This document shows positions 9,393 through 18,057 of a DNA stretch of 64,000 nt, piece after piece. Made by a program: the position numbers and the translations under genes. The stretch's first letter is position 1, and each line of letters opens with the position of its first letter. Source of the stretch: JAGVPT01 sp035505655 (GTDB lineage: Bacteria; Bacteroidota; Ignavibacteria; UBA10030; UBA8401); contig DATJQP010000025.1 of assembly GCA_035505655.1 (NCBI GenBank), positions 1-64,000 of the forward strand, given 5' to 3'. Below the pieces are notes generated by a model. The model ran no database searches. It was not told the origin of the DNA and saw nothing but the letters and a program-made list of their open reading frames with translations.

Positions 9393-10688
9393 ATGTCATC
9401 AACGATTATCACCGATGTATGGGCCCGCGAGATTCTCGATTCGCGCGGCAATCCGACAATTGAAGCGGATATCGAGCTAGAGGACGGAACCATGGGGCGG
9501 GCGGCGGTTCCGAGCGGCGCGTCGACCGGCGAGCACGAAGCGGTCGAGCTTCGCGACGGGGACAAGATGCGCTACAACGGCAAAGGGGTACTCAAGGCGG
9601 TCGAAAACGTCAACAATATCATCTCCGAGGAACTTACAGGATTCGACGCGCAGGATCAGGTCGGAATTGACAAAATGATGATCGAGCTGGACGGGACGCC
9701 GACGAAGGGGAAGCTGGGAGCGAATGCGATCCTCTCGGTGTCTCTCGCCGCGGCGAAGGCGGCGGCAAAATCGCTCCGGGTTCCGCTCTACCGTTACATC
9801 GGCGGAACAAACGCGAAGATCATTCCTACGCCGATGATGAACATCATCAACGGCGGCCGGCATGCGGACAGCAGCGTTGACTTCCAGGAGTTCATGATCG
9901 TCCCGGCCAACGCACCGACCTTCGCCGAAGCCCTCCGGATGGGGGCCGAGGTGTTCCATTCCCTCAAAGGAGTCCTCTCGAAGCGCGGATACAACACCGC
10001 CGTGGGAGACGAGGGAGGTTTCGCCCCAAGCCTGAAGTCGAACGACGAAGCGCTCGAGGTGATCACCGAAGCGATCACAAAAGCGCAGTATAAACCGGGT
10101 GAGGACGTCTACATCGCCCTTGACCCGGCGACGAGCGAAATGTACGAGGACGGCACGTACCTCTTCTACAAGTCGACCAAGAAGAAGGCGACGAGGGAAG
10201 AGATGGTGAAACTCTGGGCGAAGTGGGTGAAGGAGTACCCGATCATCTCCCTCGAGGACGGCATGGCGGAGAACGACTGGGAGGGATGGAAGATGCTGAC
10301 GGACGAACTCGGGAAGAAAATTCAGCTCGTCGGCGACGATATCTTCGTGACGAACGTGGAATTCCTGGACAAGGGGATTGAGATGGGAGTCGCGAATTCC
10401 ATCCTTATCAAGGTCAACCAGATCGGCACGCTCACCGAGACGCTTGACGCGATCGAGATGGCGAAGCGGGCTCACTACACCGCGGTCATCAGCCATCGCT
10501 CGGGCGAAACCGAGGATGCGACGATCGCCGATATCGCGGTCGCGACGAACGCGGGGCAGATCAAGACCGGGTCGACGAGTCGCACCGACCGCATTGCGAA
10601 GTACAACCAGCTTCTCCGGATTGAAGAAGAGCTCGACACGAACGGCAGCTATGCCGGGCTCGGCGCGTTCAACGCCAAACCTCACTAA
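9393..10688 (+). CDS. eno: enolase (phosphopyruvate hydratase)
   Basis: 431 residues, the usual enolase length. The ATG at 9393 is preceded by GGAGAAG (9384-9390). The frame runs further upstream but that extension is not enolase-like. Diagnostic segments are REILDSRGNPTIEADI, GRAAVPSGASTGEHEA, the GDEGGFAPSL loop, the Mg-binding acidic residues in ALDPATSEMY, SLEDGMAENDW and VGDDIFVTN, the catalytic Lys in LIKVNQIGT and the C-terminal SHRSGETED. It converts 2-phosphoglycerate to phosphoenolpyruvate in the cytoplasm and is expected to form oligomers. The downstream lipoprotein gene starts 73 bp later, after a GC-rich hairpin. Confidence 0.98.
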   Translation: MSSTIITDVWAREILDSRGNPTIEADIELEDGTMGRAAVPSGASTGEHEAVELRDGDKMRYNGKGVLKAVENVNNIISEELTGFDAQDQVGIDKMMIELDGTPTKGKLGANAILSVSLAAAKAAAKSLRVPLYRYIGGTNAKIIPTPMMNIINGGRHADSSVDFQEFMIVPANAPTFAEALRMGAEVFHSLKGVLSKRGYNTAVGDEGGFAPSLKSNDEALEVITEAITKAQYKPGEDVYIALDPATSEMYEDGTYLFYKSTKKKATREEMVKLWAKWVKEYPIISLEDGMAENDWEGWKMLTDELGKKIQLVGDDIFVTNVEFLDKGIEMGVANSILIKVNQIGTLTETLDAIEMAKRAHYTAVISHRSGETEDATIADIAVATNAGQIKTGSTSRTDRIAKYNQLLRIEEELDTNGSYAGLGAFNAKPH

Positions 10689-10715
10689 ATCCGACACGAT
10701 TGCTTCCGGCAGCGA

Positions 10716-10733
10716 CGGCCGGTACGCCGGCCG
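10716..10733 (+). terminator. GC-rich hairpin downstream of eno
   Basis: CGGCCGG (10716-10722) and CCGGCCG (10727-10733) form a perfect 7-bp stem around TACG, 28 bp after the eno stop. There is no following T-run, so it may be an mRNA-stabilising 3' hairpin or a partial terminator rather than a strong intrinsic terminator. Confidence 0.4.
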
Positions 10734-10761
10734 CCGAACGTCCGGTTCACTGGAGGTCATC

Positions 10762-11556
10762 ATGCAACGATTCATCGCGGTGTTGTGTGCGGCGTTCCTT
10801 TTTACTTCGTGCGGAAAGGATAACAGTGTCGGCAGCGGGGGGCCGGGCGGCTATTCCGTTCCGTACCTTGCCACCGGCGCGGAGACATACGTTACGACGA
10901 CGACCGGAAAAGACAGCCTGAACAATGTCCTCGTCTATGACGTCGACTCCGAGTACGTCAGAATCGATGGCGTAGGAGAAATGCTCGACGGGTATACGGG
11001 TCTGAGCCGCGTCATGGCGGCCTCCCTCAATCACAACCTCGGAACCGAAAGCGTCTGGTACAAAGCGGACGCAGATTCTCTCGTCGAGGTTGCTTATTCG
11101 GGGGCGGGAAGGGTTCCCGTGATTCTTCCGAAGGGAAAATCGACGGCAATCTCGTCTCCGCTCAGCATCCCCTCGCTGGTCTGGCGGAAGATTGTGGAGA
11201 AGACGGGAAACGACAGCATTCTGGCCAGAACCGACCCGAGAGTCGTCAATCGGTACCCGTTCTATCCCGGAAAGAGCTGGGTCTCGTTCCAAAACCCCTG
11301 GCTCGAGGAACGGGAAGTCGTCGGGAGCGAGATGGTGACGGTGAAAGCCGGCACTTTTGATTGTACCAAGATCAGGACGACGATCACGATGGGGGGCGAG
11401 CAGCTCGACATGGAATGGTTCGATTATGTCTGCTGGCAAGGTCTCATTCTGAGGACGGTGACCATGCCGTCCGTGACTTTCACGACCGGATCGTCGCCCG
11501 ATTCCGGAGTGGTCGGTTCGTCGACCCAGAGAGTAGAGCTCGTCTCGATGAACTAG
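10762..11556 (+). CDS. predicted lipoprotein of unknown function
   Basis: 264 residues. ATG 10762 has the ribosome site GGAGG at 10752-10756. The N terminus MQRFIAVLCAAFLFTSCGK is a lipoprotein signal with lipobox FTSC, giving an acylated Cys at residue 16, followed by a Gly/Ser linker. The body is beta-rich and resembles the loose class of secreted Bacteroidota proteins that end in a strand carrying 'AGTFDCTKIRTT' and 'DMEWFDYVCWQGLILRT', a pattern of DUF3108-like or outer-membrane-lipoprotein-sorting folds. I do not recognise a specific family. It sits between eno and a phosphohexomutase gene, probably by chance rather than by pathway. Confidence 0.75.
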   Translation: MQRFIAVLCAAFLFTSCGKDNSVGSGGPGGYSVPYLATGAETYVTTTTGKDSLNNVLVYDVDSEYVRIDGVGEMLDGYTGLSRVMAASLNHNLGTESVWYKADADSLVEVAYSGAGRVPVILPKGKSTAISSPLSIPSLVWRKIVEKTGNDSILARTDPRVVNRYPFYPGKSWVSFQNPWLEEREVVGSEMVTVKAGTFDCTKIRTTITMGGEQLDMEWFDYVCWQGLILRTVTMPSVTFTTGSSPDSGVVGSSTQRVELVSMN

Positions 11557-11622
11557 TGCGGCGGATCGACACGGACCGGAACCTTTACCACGCACAATCT
11601 TCTCATCCAACTCAAGAGCACC

Positions 11623-13026
11623 ATGACTCCTTCAATCAAGTTCGGCACCGACGGATGGCGGGGCGTCATCGCGGAAGATTTCACCTTCGACAACGTCGCG
11701 AAGGTTGCACTCGCGACGGCGCGGTATTTCAAATCCCACAAGAAGATCGGGAACGGCCTGGTTATCGGCTACGATGCCCGTTTCATGTCGAAGGAGTTCG
11801 CCCATAAGACTGCGCAGGTGCTCGCGAGTGCGGGGGTCAGGGTGCGGCTCGCCGACAAGATATCGTCCACACCGATGACTTCGCTCGGCATCGTAAAAAT
11901 GCGGGCCGCCGGAGGCGTTGTCATCACCGCCAGCCACAACCCGGCCAAATACAACGGATTTAAGATCAAAGGAGACTTTGGCGGCCCTGCTCATCCCGAG
12001 ATGGTGGCGAAGGTGGAAAAACTCCTGGCCCCAATCCTCAAGGCTAAGACTCTTCCCCTCAAGCTCAAACCATTTGGCGACCTTGTCGCTTCGAAGAAGA
12101 TTCAGTTTGTCGACCTGACGAAGCTCTATGTCAACGACATCGAAAAGAAGGTCGCGGTCGACCTCATCAAGGCCACCCGTATCAAGATCCTCTACGATGC
12201 GATGTACGGGGCCGGGCAGGGGGTCATGGAGCAGATCGTCCCGAAGGTGGGGACGATCCGCAACAGCTTCAACCCCTCGTTTGCGGGAGCTCACCCGGAG
12301 CCGCTGGCCCAGAACCTCGAGGAACTCAGTTTCGAAGTGAAGGACGGCAGGTACAACATCGGCATCGCAACCGACGGCGACGCCGACCGGGTCGGCGCCA
12401 TCGATGAGAAGGGGGCGTTCGTCGATTCACACCGCATCTTTGCCATCCTTCTGAAGTACCTCGTTGAGCGGAAGCACTTCACCGGTGCCGTCGCCAAGTC
12501 GCTCTCCGTCAGCGAGCTCATCACAAGGATGTGCGAGAACTACGAGCTTGTTCTTTACGAGACCCCGGTTGGATTCAAGTACCTCTGCAGACTCATGACG
12601 GAGCGCCGCATCATCATCGCGGGAGAGGAGAGCGGTGGCCTCGGGGTGTGGGGACATCTGCCGGAGCGGGACGGGATTTTCGTCGGGCTCCTTCTGGCGG
12701 AGATCATGGCGGTCAGGAGAAAGAAGCTCAGCGAACTGGTCCAGGAGCTTTTTGACGAGTACGGGGAGTATCACTTCGGGAGGATCGACCGCCACGTCAC
12801 GGAGTCGGAGAAGAAAAAGATCGCGGCCTTCTACTCGCGGCAGCCGAAAAAGATCGGGCCGTTCGCGGTCGAGCGGATCGACGCCACCGACGGTTTCAAA
12901 TTCTTCGTCGATCATGGATGGATCCTTGTCCGCTTTTCGGGTACCGAACCGCTCGTCCGGTTCTACGCGGAGGCGAACACGCCCGGACGGATGAAGGCGA
13001 TGCTGAAGGCGGCGACCGCAGTTTGA
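11623..13026 (+). CDS. phosphoglucomutase/phosphomannomutase family protein
   Basis: 467 residues with all four alpha-D-phosphohexomutase loops. These are FGTDGWRG at the N terminus, the phosphoserine loop VITASHNPAKYNG with the catalytic Ser, the metal-binding loop ATDGDADR, the sugar-binding GEESGGLG, and the phosphate-binding RFSGTEPLVRFYAEA near the C terminus. It interconverts hexose-1- and hexose-6-phosphates. Sugar preference (glucose or mannose) cannot be assigned safely. It is followed after 12 bp by a GalT/HIT-like gene, so a shared role in nucleotide-sugar or storage-sugar metabolism is plausible. Confidence 0.95.
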   Translation: MTPSIKFGTDGWRGVIAEDFTFDNVAKVALATARYFKSHKKIGNGLVIGYDARFMSKEFAHKTAQVLASAGVRVRLADKISSTPMTSLGIVKMRAAGGVVITASHNPAKYNGFKIKGDFGGPAHPEMVAKVEKLLAPILKAKTLPLKLKPFGDLVASKKIQFVDLTKLYVNDIEKKVAVDLIKATRIKILYDAMYGAGQGVMEQIVPKVGTIRNSFNPSFAGAHPEPLAQNLEELSFEVKDGRYNIGIATDGDADRVGAIDEKGAFVDSHRIFAILLKYLVERKHFTGAVAKSLSVSELITRMCENYELVLYETPVGFKYLCRLMTERRIIIAGEESGGLGVWGHLPERDGIFVGLLLAEIMAVRRKKLSELVQELFDEYGEYHFGRIDRHVTESEKKKIAAFYSRQPKKIGPFAVERIDATDGFKFFVDHGWILVRFSGTEPLVRFYAEANTPGRMKAMLKAATAV

Positions 13027-13038
13027 CGGGAGAAGTCT

Positions 13039-14367
13039 ATGAACACTGCCCGGAGCTACAACTTCTTCTACAATATCATGCCAGACGGAACGGTGAAGCA
13101 GATCAATCCGTTCACCGGAACCGAAGTCTGGGCCGTCCCCGGCCGCGCCGACAAGCCCCTCACGAATGAAATTCTCCCCGGGACAAAGGAAGTTCATCCG
13201 ACGTCCCCCGAGGAGTATTGCAGTTTCTGCGAGTCACGTTACTACGATGTTCCCCCCGAGAAGGCCCGCCTTGTCCGGCGGGACGGCTCGTACCGCACCC
13301 TGCTCCGCGTCCCCCCGGATCATTATCATGACAATGCCGCCGAATTCCGCAGAGTGGGAAACCTCTTCGAGATCGTCACGATAGACTACTGGAAGAAGAA
13401 TTACAACTACCGGCTCACGAAGGAGGCGGCCGCCTGGCGGGATGCCTACGACGCGAGCCCGAAGGGAAAAGAGCATCTTGACGCCGTCATCAACTTCAAG
13501 CTGAAAAGCGGCGCGCGGTCCGAACAGGAGATCAGGAGGAAGCTCCAGCTCAACCGGGAGAATATGATCGACGCGTTCTTCGGCGGATGCCACGAGATCA
13601 TCATCGGTCGCAAACATTTTGTCGACGGAGCGAAGTACGAAACCCAACTTCATTCTTCCGGGGAGATGACACCGGAGGAGCATTTCCAGTACTTTCGTTT
13701 CACTGTCGACGCGATGCGGGACATGCTGAGCTACAACAGGTACGTGAGGTACATCAGCGTGTTCCAGAACTGGCTGAGGCCGGCGGGCGCTTCTGTCGAC
13801 CATCTCCACAAGCAGCTTGTCGGACTCGACGAGTGGGGAAACTCGATGCTCATGCAGATCCAGATGCTGCGGGACGACCCGAACATTTTCAACGAGCTGG
13901 GAGCCAACTTCGCCGCGCAGTACAACCTTGTCTTTGCGGAGAACGACTACGCGATCGCGTGTGTCGGCATCGGCCACCGCTATCCGACCCTCGAGATCTA
14001 TTCGAAATCCAGGGCAAGCCGCCCCTTCGAACATACCGACGCCGAACTGCGGGGGGTCAGCGATCTCGTCCATGCATGCCACGCAGCGACCGGAAGCCAG
14101 ATCTCCTGCAACGAGGAGTGGTACTACACTCCCATCGACGCCGTCTACATGATGCCGTGGCACATCCTCCTGAAGTGGCGCATCAACGTCCCCGCCGGGT
14201 TCGAAGGGGGGACGAGCATCTTTATCAATCCTCTTACGCCTATCGATCTAAGGGACAAGGTCGTCCCCCGTCTCTATCACCTGAGGGACACGGGGATGAT
14301 CTCCAACCTCAGCATCGCCGAAGAGTGCCATCTCTCTCCGAACCCGCTCCTCTACTACCTGCGATAG
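13039..14367 (+). CDS. GalT/HIT-superfamily protein (DUF4921-like)
   Basis: 442 residues from ATG 13039. The opening DGTVKQINPFTGTEVWAVPG and a Cys pair CSFC with PPEKARLV recall the poorly characterised DUF4921 family. The central ASVDHLHKQLV carries the HxHxQ core of galactose-1-phosphate uridylyltransferases and other HIT enzymes, in which the middle His forms the nucleotidyl intermediate. Metal-ligand candidates are the N-terminal Cys pair. Later segments (CNEEWYYTPIDAVYMMPWHILLKW) have no obvious counterpart in canonical GalT. The gene follows the phosphohexomutase by 12 bp, favouring a sugar-1-phosphate nucleotidyltransfer or phosphorolysis role. The family name is from memory; the HIT motif is seen directly. 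Confidence 0.75.
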   Translation: MNTARSYNFFYNIMPDGTVKQINPFTGTEVWAVPGRADKPLTNEILPGTKEVHPTSPEEYCSFCESRYYDVPPEKARLVRRDGSYRTLLRVPPDHYHDNAAEFRRVGNLFEIVTIDYWKKNYNYRLTKEAAAWRDAYDASPKGKEHLDAVINFKLKSGARSEQEIRRKLQLNRENMIDAFFGGCHEIIIGRKHFVDGAKYETQLHSSGEMTPEEHFQYFRFTVDAMRDMLSYNRYVRYISVFQNWLRPAGASVDHLHKQLVGLDEWGNSMLMQIQMLRDDPNIFNELGANFAAQYNLVFAENDYAIACVGIGHRYPTLEIYSKSRASRPFEHTDAELRGVSDLVHACHAATGSQISCNEEWYYTPIDAVYMMPWHILLKWRINVPAGFEGGTSIFINPLTPIDLRDKVVPRLYHLRDTGMISNLSIAEECHLSPNPLLYYLR

Positions 14368-14509
14368 CGGCGCGCAAGGAGCTAGTCCTTCTCTCTGAGA
14401 GTTACGATCTTCCCCGCGTTTTTTGTGCAACCTGCGGCGCACGTGACCGTTTAAAGGAAGCGAACAGTCAATCAGGGCCGCAATTCTGCTTTCGCCGCAA
14501 TCATCGCAC

Positions 14510-17035
14510 ATGACTCGAATCATCGCAATATCCATCCTTCTCTGTTCATTCACGTTTACTCCGCTCTGTGCCCAGGAGAAAAAGGGAGAAATCGCGGGCC
14601 AGGTCGTCGACGGAACGACCCAACAGCCACTTGCGGGAGTGAACGTTCAGGTCGTTGAAGCTCCCTCCTTCGGAGCGGTGAGCGACGGGAACGGGAATTT
14701 CTACATCAATGGAATCGATGTAGGGGAGTACAGCCTCCGCGCCTCGCTACTCGGCTACGGTCAGGCGGTCGTCACAAATGTCGTCGTATCCACCGGAAGA
14801 AGCGCGAAGGTCAAGGTCAAACTCACGGAGACCCCCGTCGAGGTCGGCGGTGTCGAGGTGAAGGCGGATTACTTCAGCCGGGCGGGATCCATCAGCCCGG
14901 TGAGCACGGTTGGGCTGAGCGGATCCGAGGTCGCACGTTCTCCCGGCTCGCTCGCCGACATGGACCGGATCATGCTCTCTCTTCCAAACGTCGGCAACTC
15001 GAGTGACGAGTCGAACGAGCTCATCGTCCGCGGCGGGGCCCCCGATGAGAACCTCACCGTCATGGACTACGTCGAGATTCCCTCCACGAACCACTATCCG
15101 AACGAGTTCAACTCCGGCGGGCCGATCAACATGGTCAACGTCGACCTCATCGAAGACATCCAGTTCTCGACTGGGGGATTCCCGGCGCAGTACGGGGACA
15201 AGCTCTCCTCGGTAATGGATGTGACGCTCCGCGAAGGAGACCGGCAAAGGGCGTTCGCCTCCAACACGGGTTTCAACTTCGCCGGTTTCACGACAGTCAT
15301 GGAGGGAGGGATCGACGACGGCAGAGGATCGTGGATCTTCTCGGCTCGCCGGAGTCTCCTCGAAACTCTCAACAATATCACCGGCCTTACCGCGCTCGGC
15401 CTCACCGCGATCCCCAAGTACTACGATTCACAGTTCAAGGTTGCGTACGATCTTTCGCCTTCGCAGAAGCTCATGGCAAGCGGCATCCTCGGGAATGACA
15501 GGATCCTCATCGACGGAGACCCGAAGGAGCAGAACATCCAGAAGGCGGGGATCACCGATTCGTCGAGTGTCGAAAACGTCGACGTTCATACGAACCAGTA
15601 TGCCGTCGGTGTGAGCCTCAAGAGCCTCTGGGGAAGCGACGGCTTTTCGGTCCTCACCCTCTATTCGTTCGGGAACAAATACGATGTCGACGTGACGAAC
15701 GATTTCACCCGCCGGTCGTACGACGCATCGGGCAGGGTAACGAGCAGCGATCTCGTCAACTCGCTCCCTGCCTTCAACGAGAACAACTATGAGTCGGTCC
15801 TTGCAGGAAGGTACGACCTCGTCTATCATATTTTCGCCGGGCACGAGCTCTCGGCCGGGGCACAGTACCAGGCGACCTGGAAATTCGACGGCGTCTCCAC
15901 CTTCCAGTCGGATTCACTAAGGTACGATCTGAACAACGACGGCCTCTTTGAAACCTATCCTCCCAGGTTCGCGGCGGGAGATATCCAATCCCACCTCGGA
16001 CTTGGCGATGCCGGCAAGTTAAGCGGGTATGTGAGCGATAAAATGGCGCTGATGCCCGGACTCACCATGACTGCCGGCCTGAGGTACGACTATTTCAGCT
16101 ACTCAAAGCATGGGTACTTTTCGCCGCGGGCGAGCCTCTCGTACGACCTCGTGCCGGAACTTACCCGCCTCAACTTTGCGTACGGGGAGTTCTACCAGGT
16201 TCAGCCTCTTCCCGATTATGCCGACTACAGGAATCTCGGCTACAACCGGCAACTCGAAAATGCCCACGCACGGCACTTTGTCCTGGGGGTCGAGCAGTTC
16301 CTGGACGAGGGGCTCAAAGGGAGTATCGAGGTGTACGATAAGCATTATTCACACCTTGCCGTGAGCGAGCAGTTCATCGAATCGCTGGTCGATCCGACCT
16401 TCCAATCGGACAGGAATGTCACGGTGATGGACAGGCGGTCGAGGGGGATCGAGTTCTTCCTCCAGCAGAAGCAGGTGAAGGACTACTACGGGACGATCAG
16501 CTATTCATACTCATCGACGGTGTCGGACGACCCGAGAGTCGGCCGCGAAGGAAAAACATTCCTCTCGGACTACGATTATCCGGGAATCCTCACCATCATC
16601 TTCGGCAAGGTTGTCAAGGGGACCCGATCGTGGCTCGATCGATCCATCCTCAGCTACCCCACGAGAATCCTTCCGTTCTCCGACGATATGGAGCTCAGTT
16701 TCCGCTTCCGCTACTCATCGGGGCATCCGTATACACCTCAGAAGTTCGTGACCAATGAACAGGTCTGGATCGGGGATGTGACCTGGTCGAAGGGAGTGTG
16801 GGTGGATGCTACCAACGATATCAATACCGCCCGCTACCCTGCCTATCACCGGCTCGACGTCCAGTGGCTCAGCCGATATCATCTCTCCGGATGGAATATT
16901 GTCGTTACGATTGCAGTCCAAAATGTGTATAATAGGGACAATATTGCGGCGTACGAGTACGTGAGCGACGGGACCATCCAGACTCTTCATCAATTTGCCT
17001 TTTTCCCGGTCGGAGGAGTGGCGGTGGAATTCTAG
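14510..17035 (+). CDS. TonB-dependent outer-membrane receptor with carboxypeptidase-like N-terminal domain
   Basis: 841 residues. Signal peptide MTRIIAISILLCSFTFTPLCAQ; then a carboxypeptidase-regulatory-like beta-sandwich (~25-105: GQVVDGTTQQPLAGVNVQV, LRASLLGYGQAVV); then a plug domain (~115-240: IMLSLPNVGNSSDESNELIVRGG, YVEIPSTNHYPNEF); then a long beta-barrel ending in an aromatic residue (GGVAVEF). It should import a ligand across the outer membrane using TonB energy. No ligand is evident and there is no SusD partner beside it, so a polysaccharide-utilisation role is not supported. A repeat-like leader element begins right after its stop. Confidence 0.92.
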   Translation: MTRIIAISILLCSFTFTPLCAQEKKGEIAGQVVDGTTQQPLAGVNVQVVEAPSFGAVSDGNGNFYINGIDVGEYSLRASLLGYGQAVVTNVVVSTGRSAKVKVKLTETPVEVGGVEVKADYFSRAGSISPVSTVGLSGSEVARSPGSLADMDRIMLSLPNVGNSSDESNELIVRGGAPDENLTVMDYVEIPSTNHYPNEFNSGGPINMVNVDLIEDIQFSTGGFPAQYGDKLSSVMDVTLREGDRQRAFASNTGFNFAGFTTVMEGGIDDGRGSWIFSARRSLLETLNNITGLTALGLTAIPKYYDSQFKVAYDLSPSQKLMASGILGNDRILIDGDPKEQNIQKAGITDSSSVENVDVHTNQYAVGVSLKSLWGSDGFSVLTLYSFGNKYDVDVTNDFTRRSYDASGRVTSSDLVNSLPAFNENNYESVLAGRYDLVYHIFAGHELSAGAQYQATWKFDGVSTFQSDSLRYDLNNDGLFETYPPRFAAGDIQSHLGLGDAGKLSGYVSDKMALMPGLTMTAGLRYDYFSYSKHGYFSPRASLSYDLVPELTRLNFAYGEFYQVQPLPDYADYRNLGYNRQLENAHARHFVLGVEQFLDEGLKGSIEVYDKHYSHLAVSEQFIESLVDPTFQSDRNVTVMDRRSRGIEFFLQQKQVKDYYGTISYSYSSTVSDDPRVGREGKTFLSDYDYPGILTIIFGKVVKGTRSWLDRSILSYPTRILPFSDDMELSFRFRYSSGHPYTPQKFVTNEQVWIGDVTWSKGVWVDATNDINTARYPAYHRLDVQWLSRYHLSGWNIVVTIAVQNVYNRDNIAAYEYVSDGTIQTLHQFAFFPVGGVAVEF

Positions 17036-17160
17036 TGCCGATTCCAAAACGCAGCTCTGTGTCTTGATGGAGCGTAAGCCCGTTTGGAGCGTCACTGTGC
17101 TTCCTTGAACACAAGGTCATTCAGGAGAAGGGGCAGTAGCTCTTCGCCTCACCACTCTTC
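17036..17160 (+). repeat. leader-like intergenic repeat, copy A (before TSUP permease gene)
   Basis: Starting at the base after the TonB receptor stop, about 120 bp align with 23347-23470. Shared blocks in the same order are TTCCAAAA, TGTGTCTTGA, CACTGTGCTT and TCATTCAGGAGAAGGGGC (17117-17134), the last followed by xGTAGC. Overall identity looks near three quarters. The distance from the stop codon to TCAGGAG is 86 bases here and 85 in copy B. It could be a cis-regulatory RNA for transporters, a 3' processing element, or a dispersed repeat. Confidence 0.7.
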
Positions 17161-17214
17161 CTCCGGACCTCCGATCGTCGTGCCGCGAATCTCTCTCCTT
17201 CCACGCCAAAGACC

Positions 17215-17976
17215 ATGATCATGACCTGGTGGATGTATGTGCTCTTCCTCGGCACGGGGGCTCTCGCCGGACTTGTCGATTCCATTGCAGGAGGAGGAGG
17301 GCTTATCACTCTCCCGGTTGCGCTCGCCTTTGGTATGCCGCCGAAGATCGCGCTCGGGACGAACAAGTTTCAGGCAAGCTTCGGGAGTTTCACCGCCGCA
17401 TACTATTATATCAGGCATCGGGTCGTCGATCTCAGGGCGATGAGAGGGGGAATCTTCTTTACATTCCTTGGAGCTGCGGCGGGGACATGGGCCGTTCAGC
17501 ATGTCGGCTCCGATCTCCTCGGCCGGATCATCCCCTTCTTCCTCGTGGCGATCGTCATCTATACGGTCGTCACTCCCAGGTTCGGCGAGCTGGATTCGAA
17601 GCCGAGGCTCCCCTTCAATTTCTTCTTTGCCGGCGCCGGGTTGGCACTCGGTTTCTATGACGGTTTCTTCGGCCCCGGAGTGGGCTCTTTCTGGGCAATT
17701 GCGATCATGCTTGGGGTGGGGATGAATCTGATGAAGTCGACCGGGGCGACGAAGGTGATGAACTTCACGAGCAATATCGTCTCGCTCGCCCTCTTTCTCG
17801 CCGCCGGATATGTATGGTTTGCCCCCGGGATCTCGATGGCTCTCGGTCAGGTCATCGGAGCGCGATTGGGTTCCGCGATGGCGGTGAGGAGAGGAGCAGC
17901 GATCATCAGGCCGATCTACATCGCCATCGTTCTTGCCACCACGCTGAAACTCCTCTACAATCTCTACGCGCACTGA
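17215..17976 (+). CDS. TSUP (TauE/SafE) family permease
   Basis: 253 residues, eight or so membrane helices. N-terminal GLVDSIAGGGGLITLPVAL and the mirrored second-half segment GFYDGFFGPGVGSFWAIA are hallmarks of the TSUP family (sulfite, sulfoacetate or other anion exporters) and of its internal duplication. The first ATG is at 17215, with another at 17221; neither has a strong ribosome site. A repeated leader-like element fills much of the 179-bp gap upstream. The substrate cannot be predicted here. Confidence 0.9.
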   Translation: MIMTWWMYVLFLGTGALAGLVDSIAGGGGLITLPVALAFGMPPKIALGTNKFQASFGSFTAAYYYIRHRVVDLRAMRGGIFFTFLGAAAGTWAVQHVGSDLLGRIIPFFLVAIVIYTVVTPRFGELDSKPRLPFNFFFAGAGLALGFYDGFFGPGVGSFWAIAIMLGVGMNLMKSTGATKVMNFTSNIVSLALFLAAGYVWFAPGISMALGQVIGARLGSAMAVRRGAAIIRPIYIAIVLATTLKLLYNLYAH

Positions 17977-17987
17977 AATTGCCGACC

Positions 17988-18018
17988 TTGTGAAACCGGT
18001 TTTTCTTTTCTACCTTTG
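17988..18018 (+). promoter_or_regulatory. Bacteroidota-type promoter for the DUF885 gene
   Basis: TTGTGA at 17988-17993, a 17-bp spacer, then TACCTTTG at 18011-18018, an exact match to the TAnnTTTG -7 element of Bacteroidota promoters. Transcription would start near 18022, 36 bases before the ATG at 18058. The best promoter match in the window. Confidence 0.7.
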
Positions 18019-18057
18019 CCCGTGCATGCAGGTCCCTTTCTTTTTTTGGAGATTACC

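Noticed and set aside
17130..17160. tRNA-like start GGGGCAGTAGCTC in the repeat element
   Set aside because: No anticodon arm, T-loop (GTTCGA) or CCA end follows in either copy, so it is not a tRNA gene.
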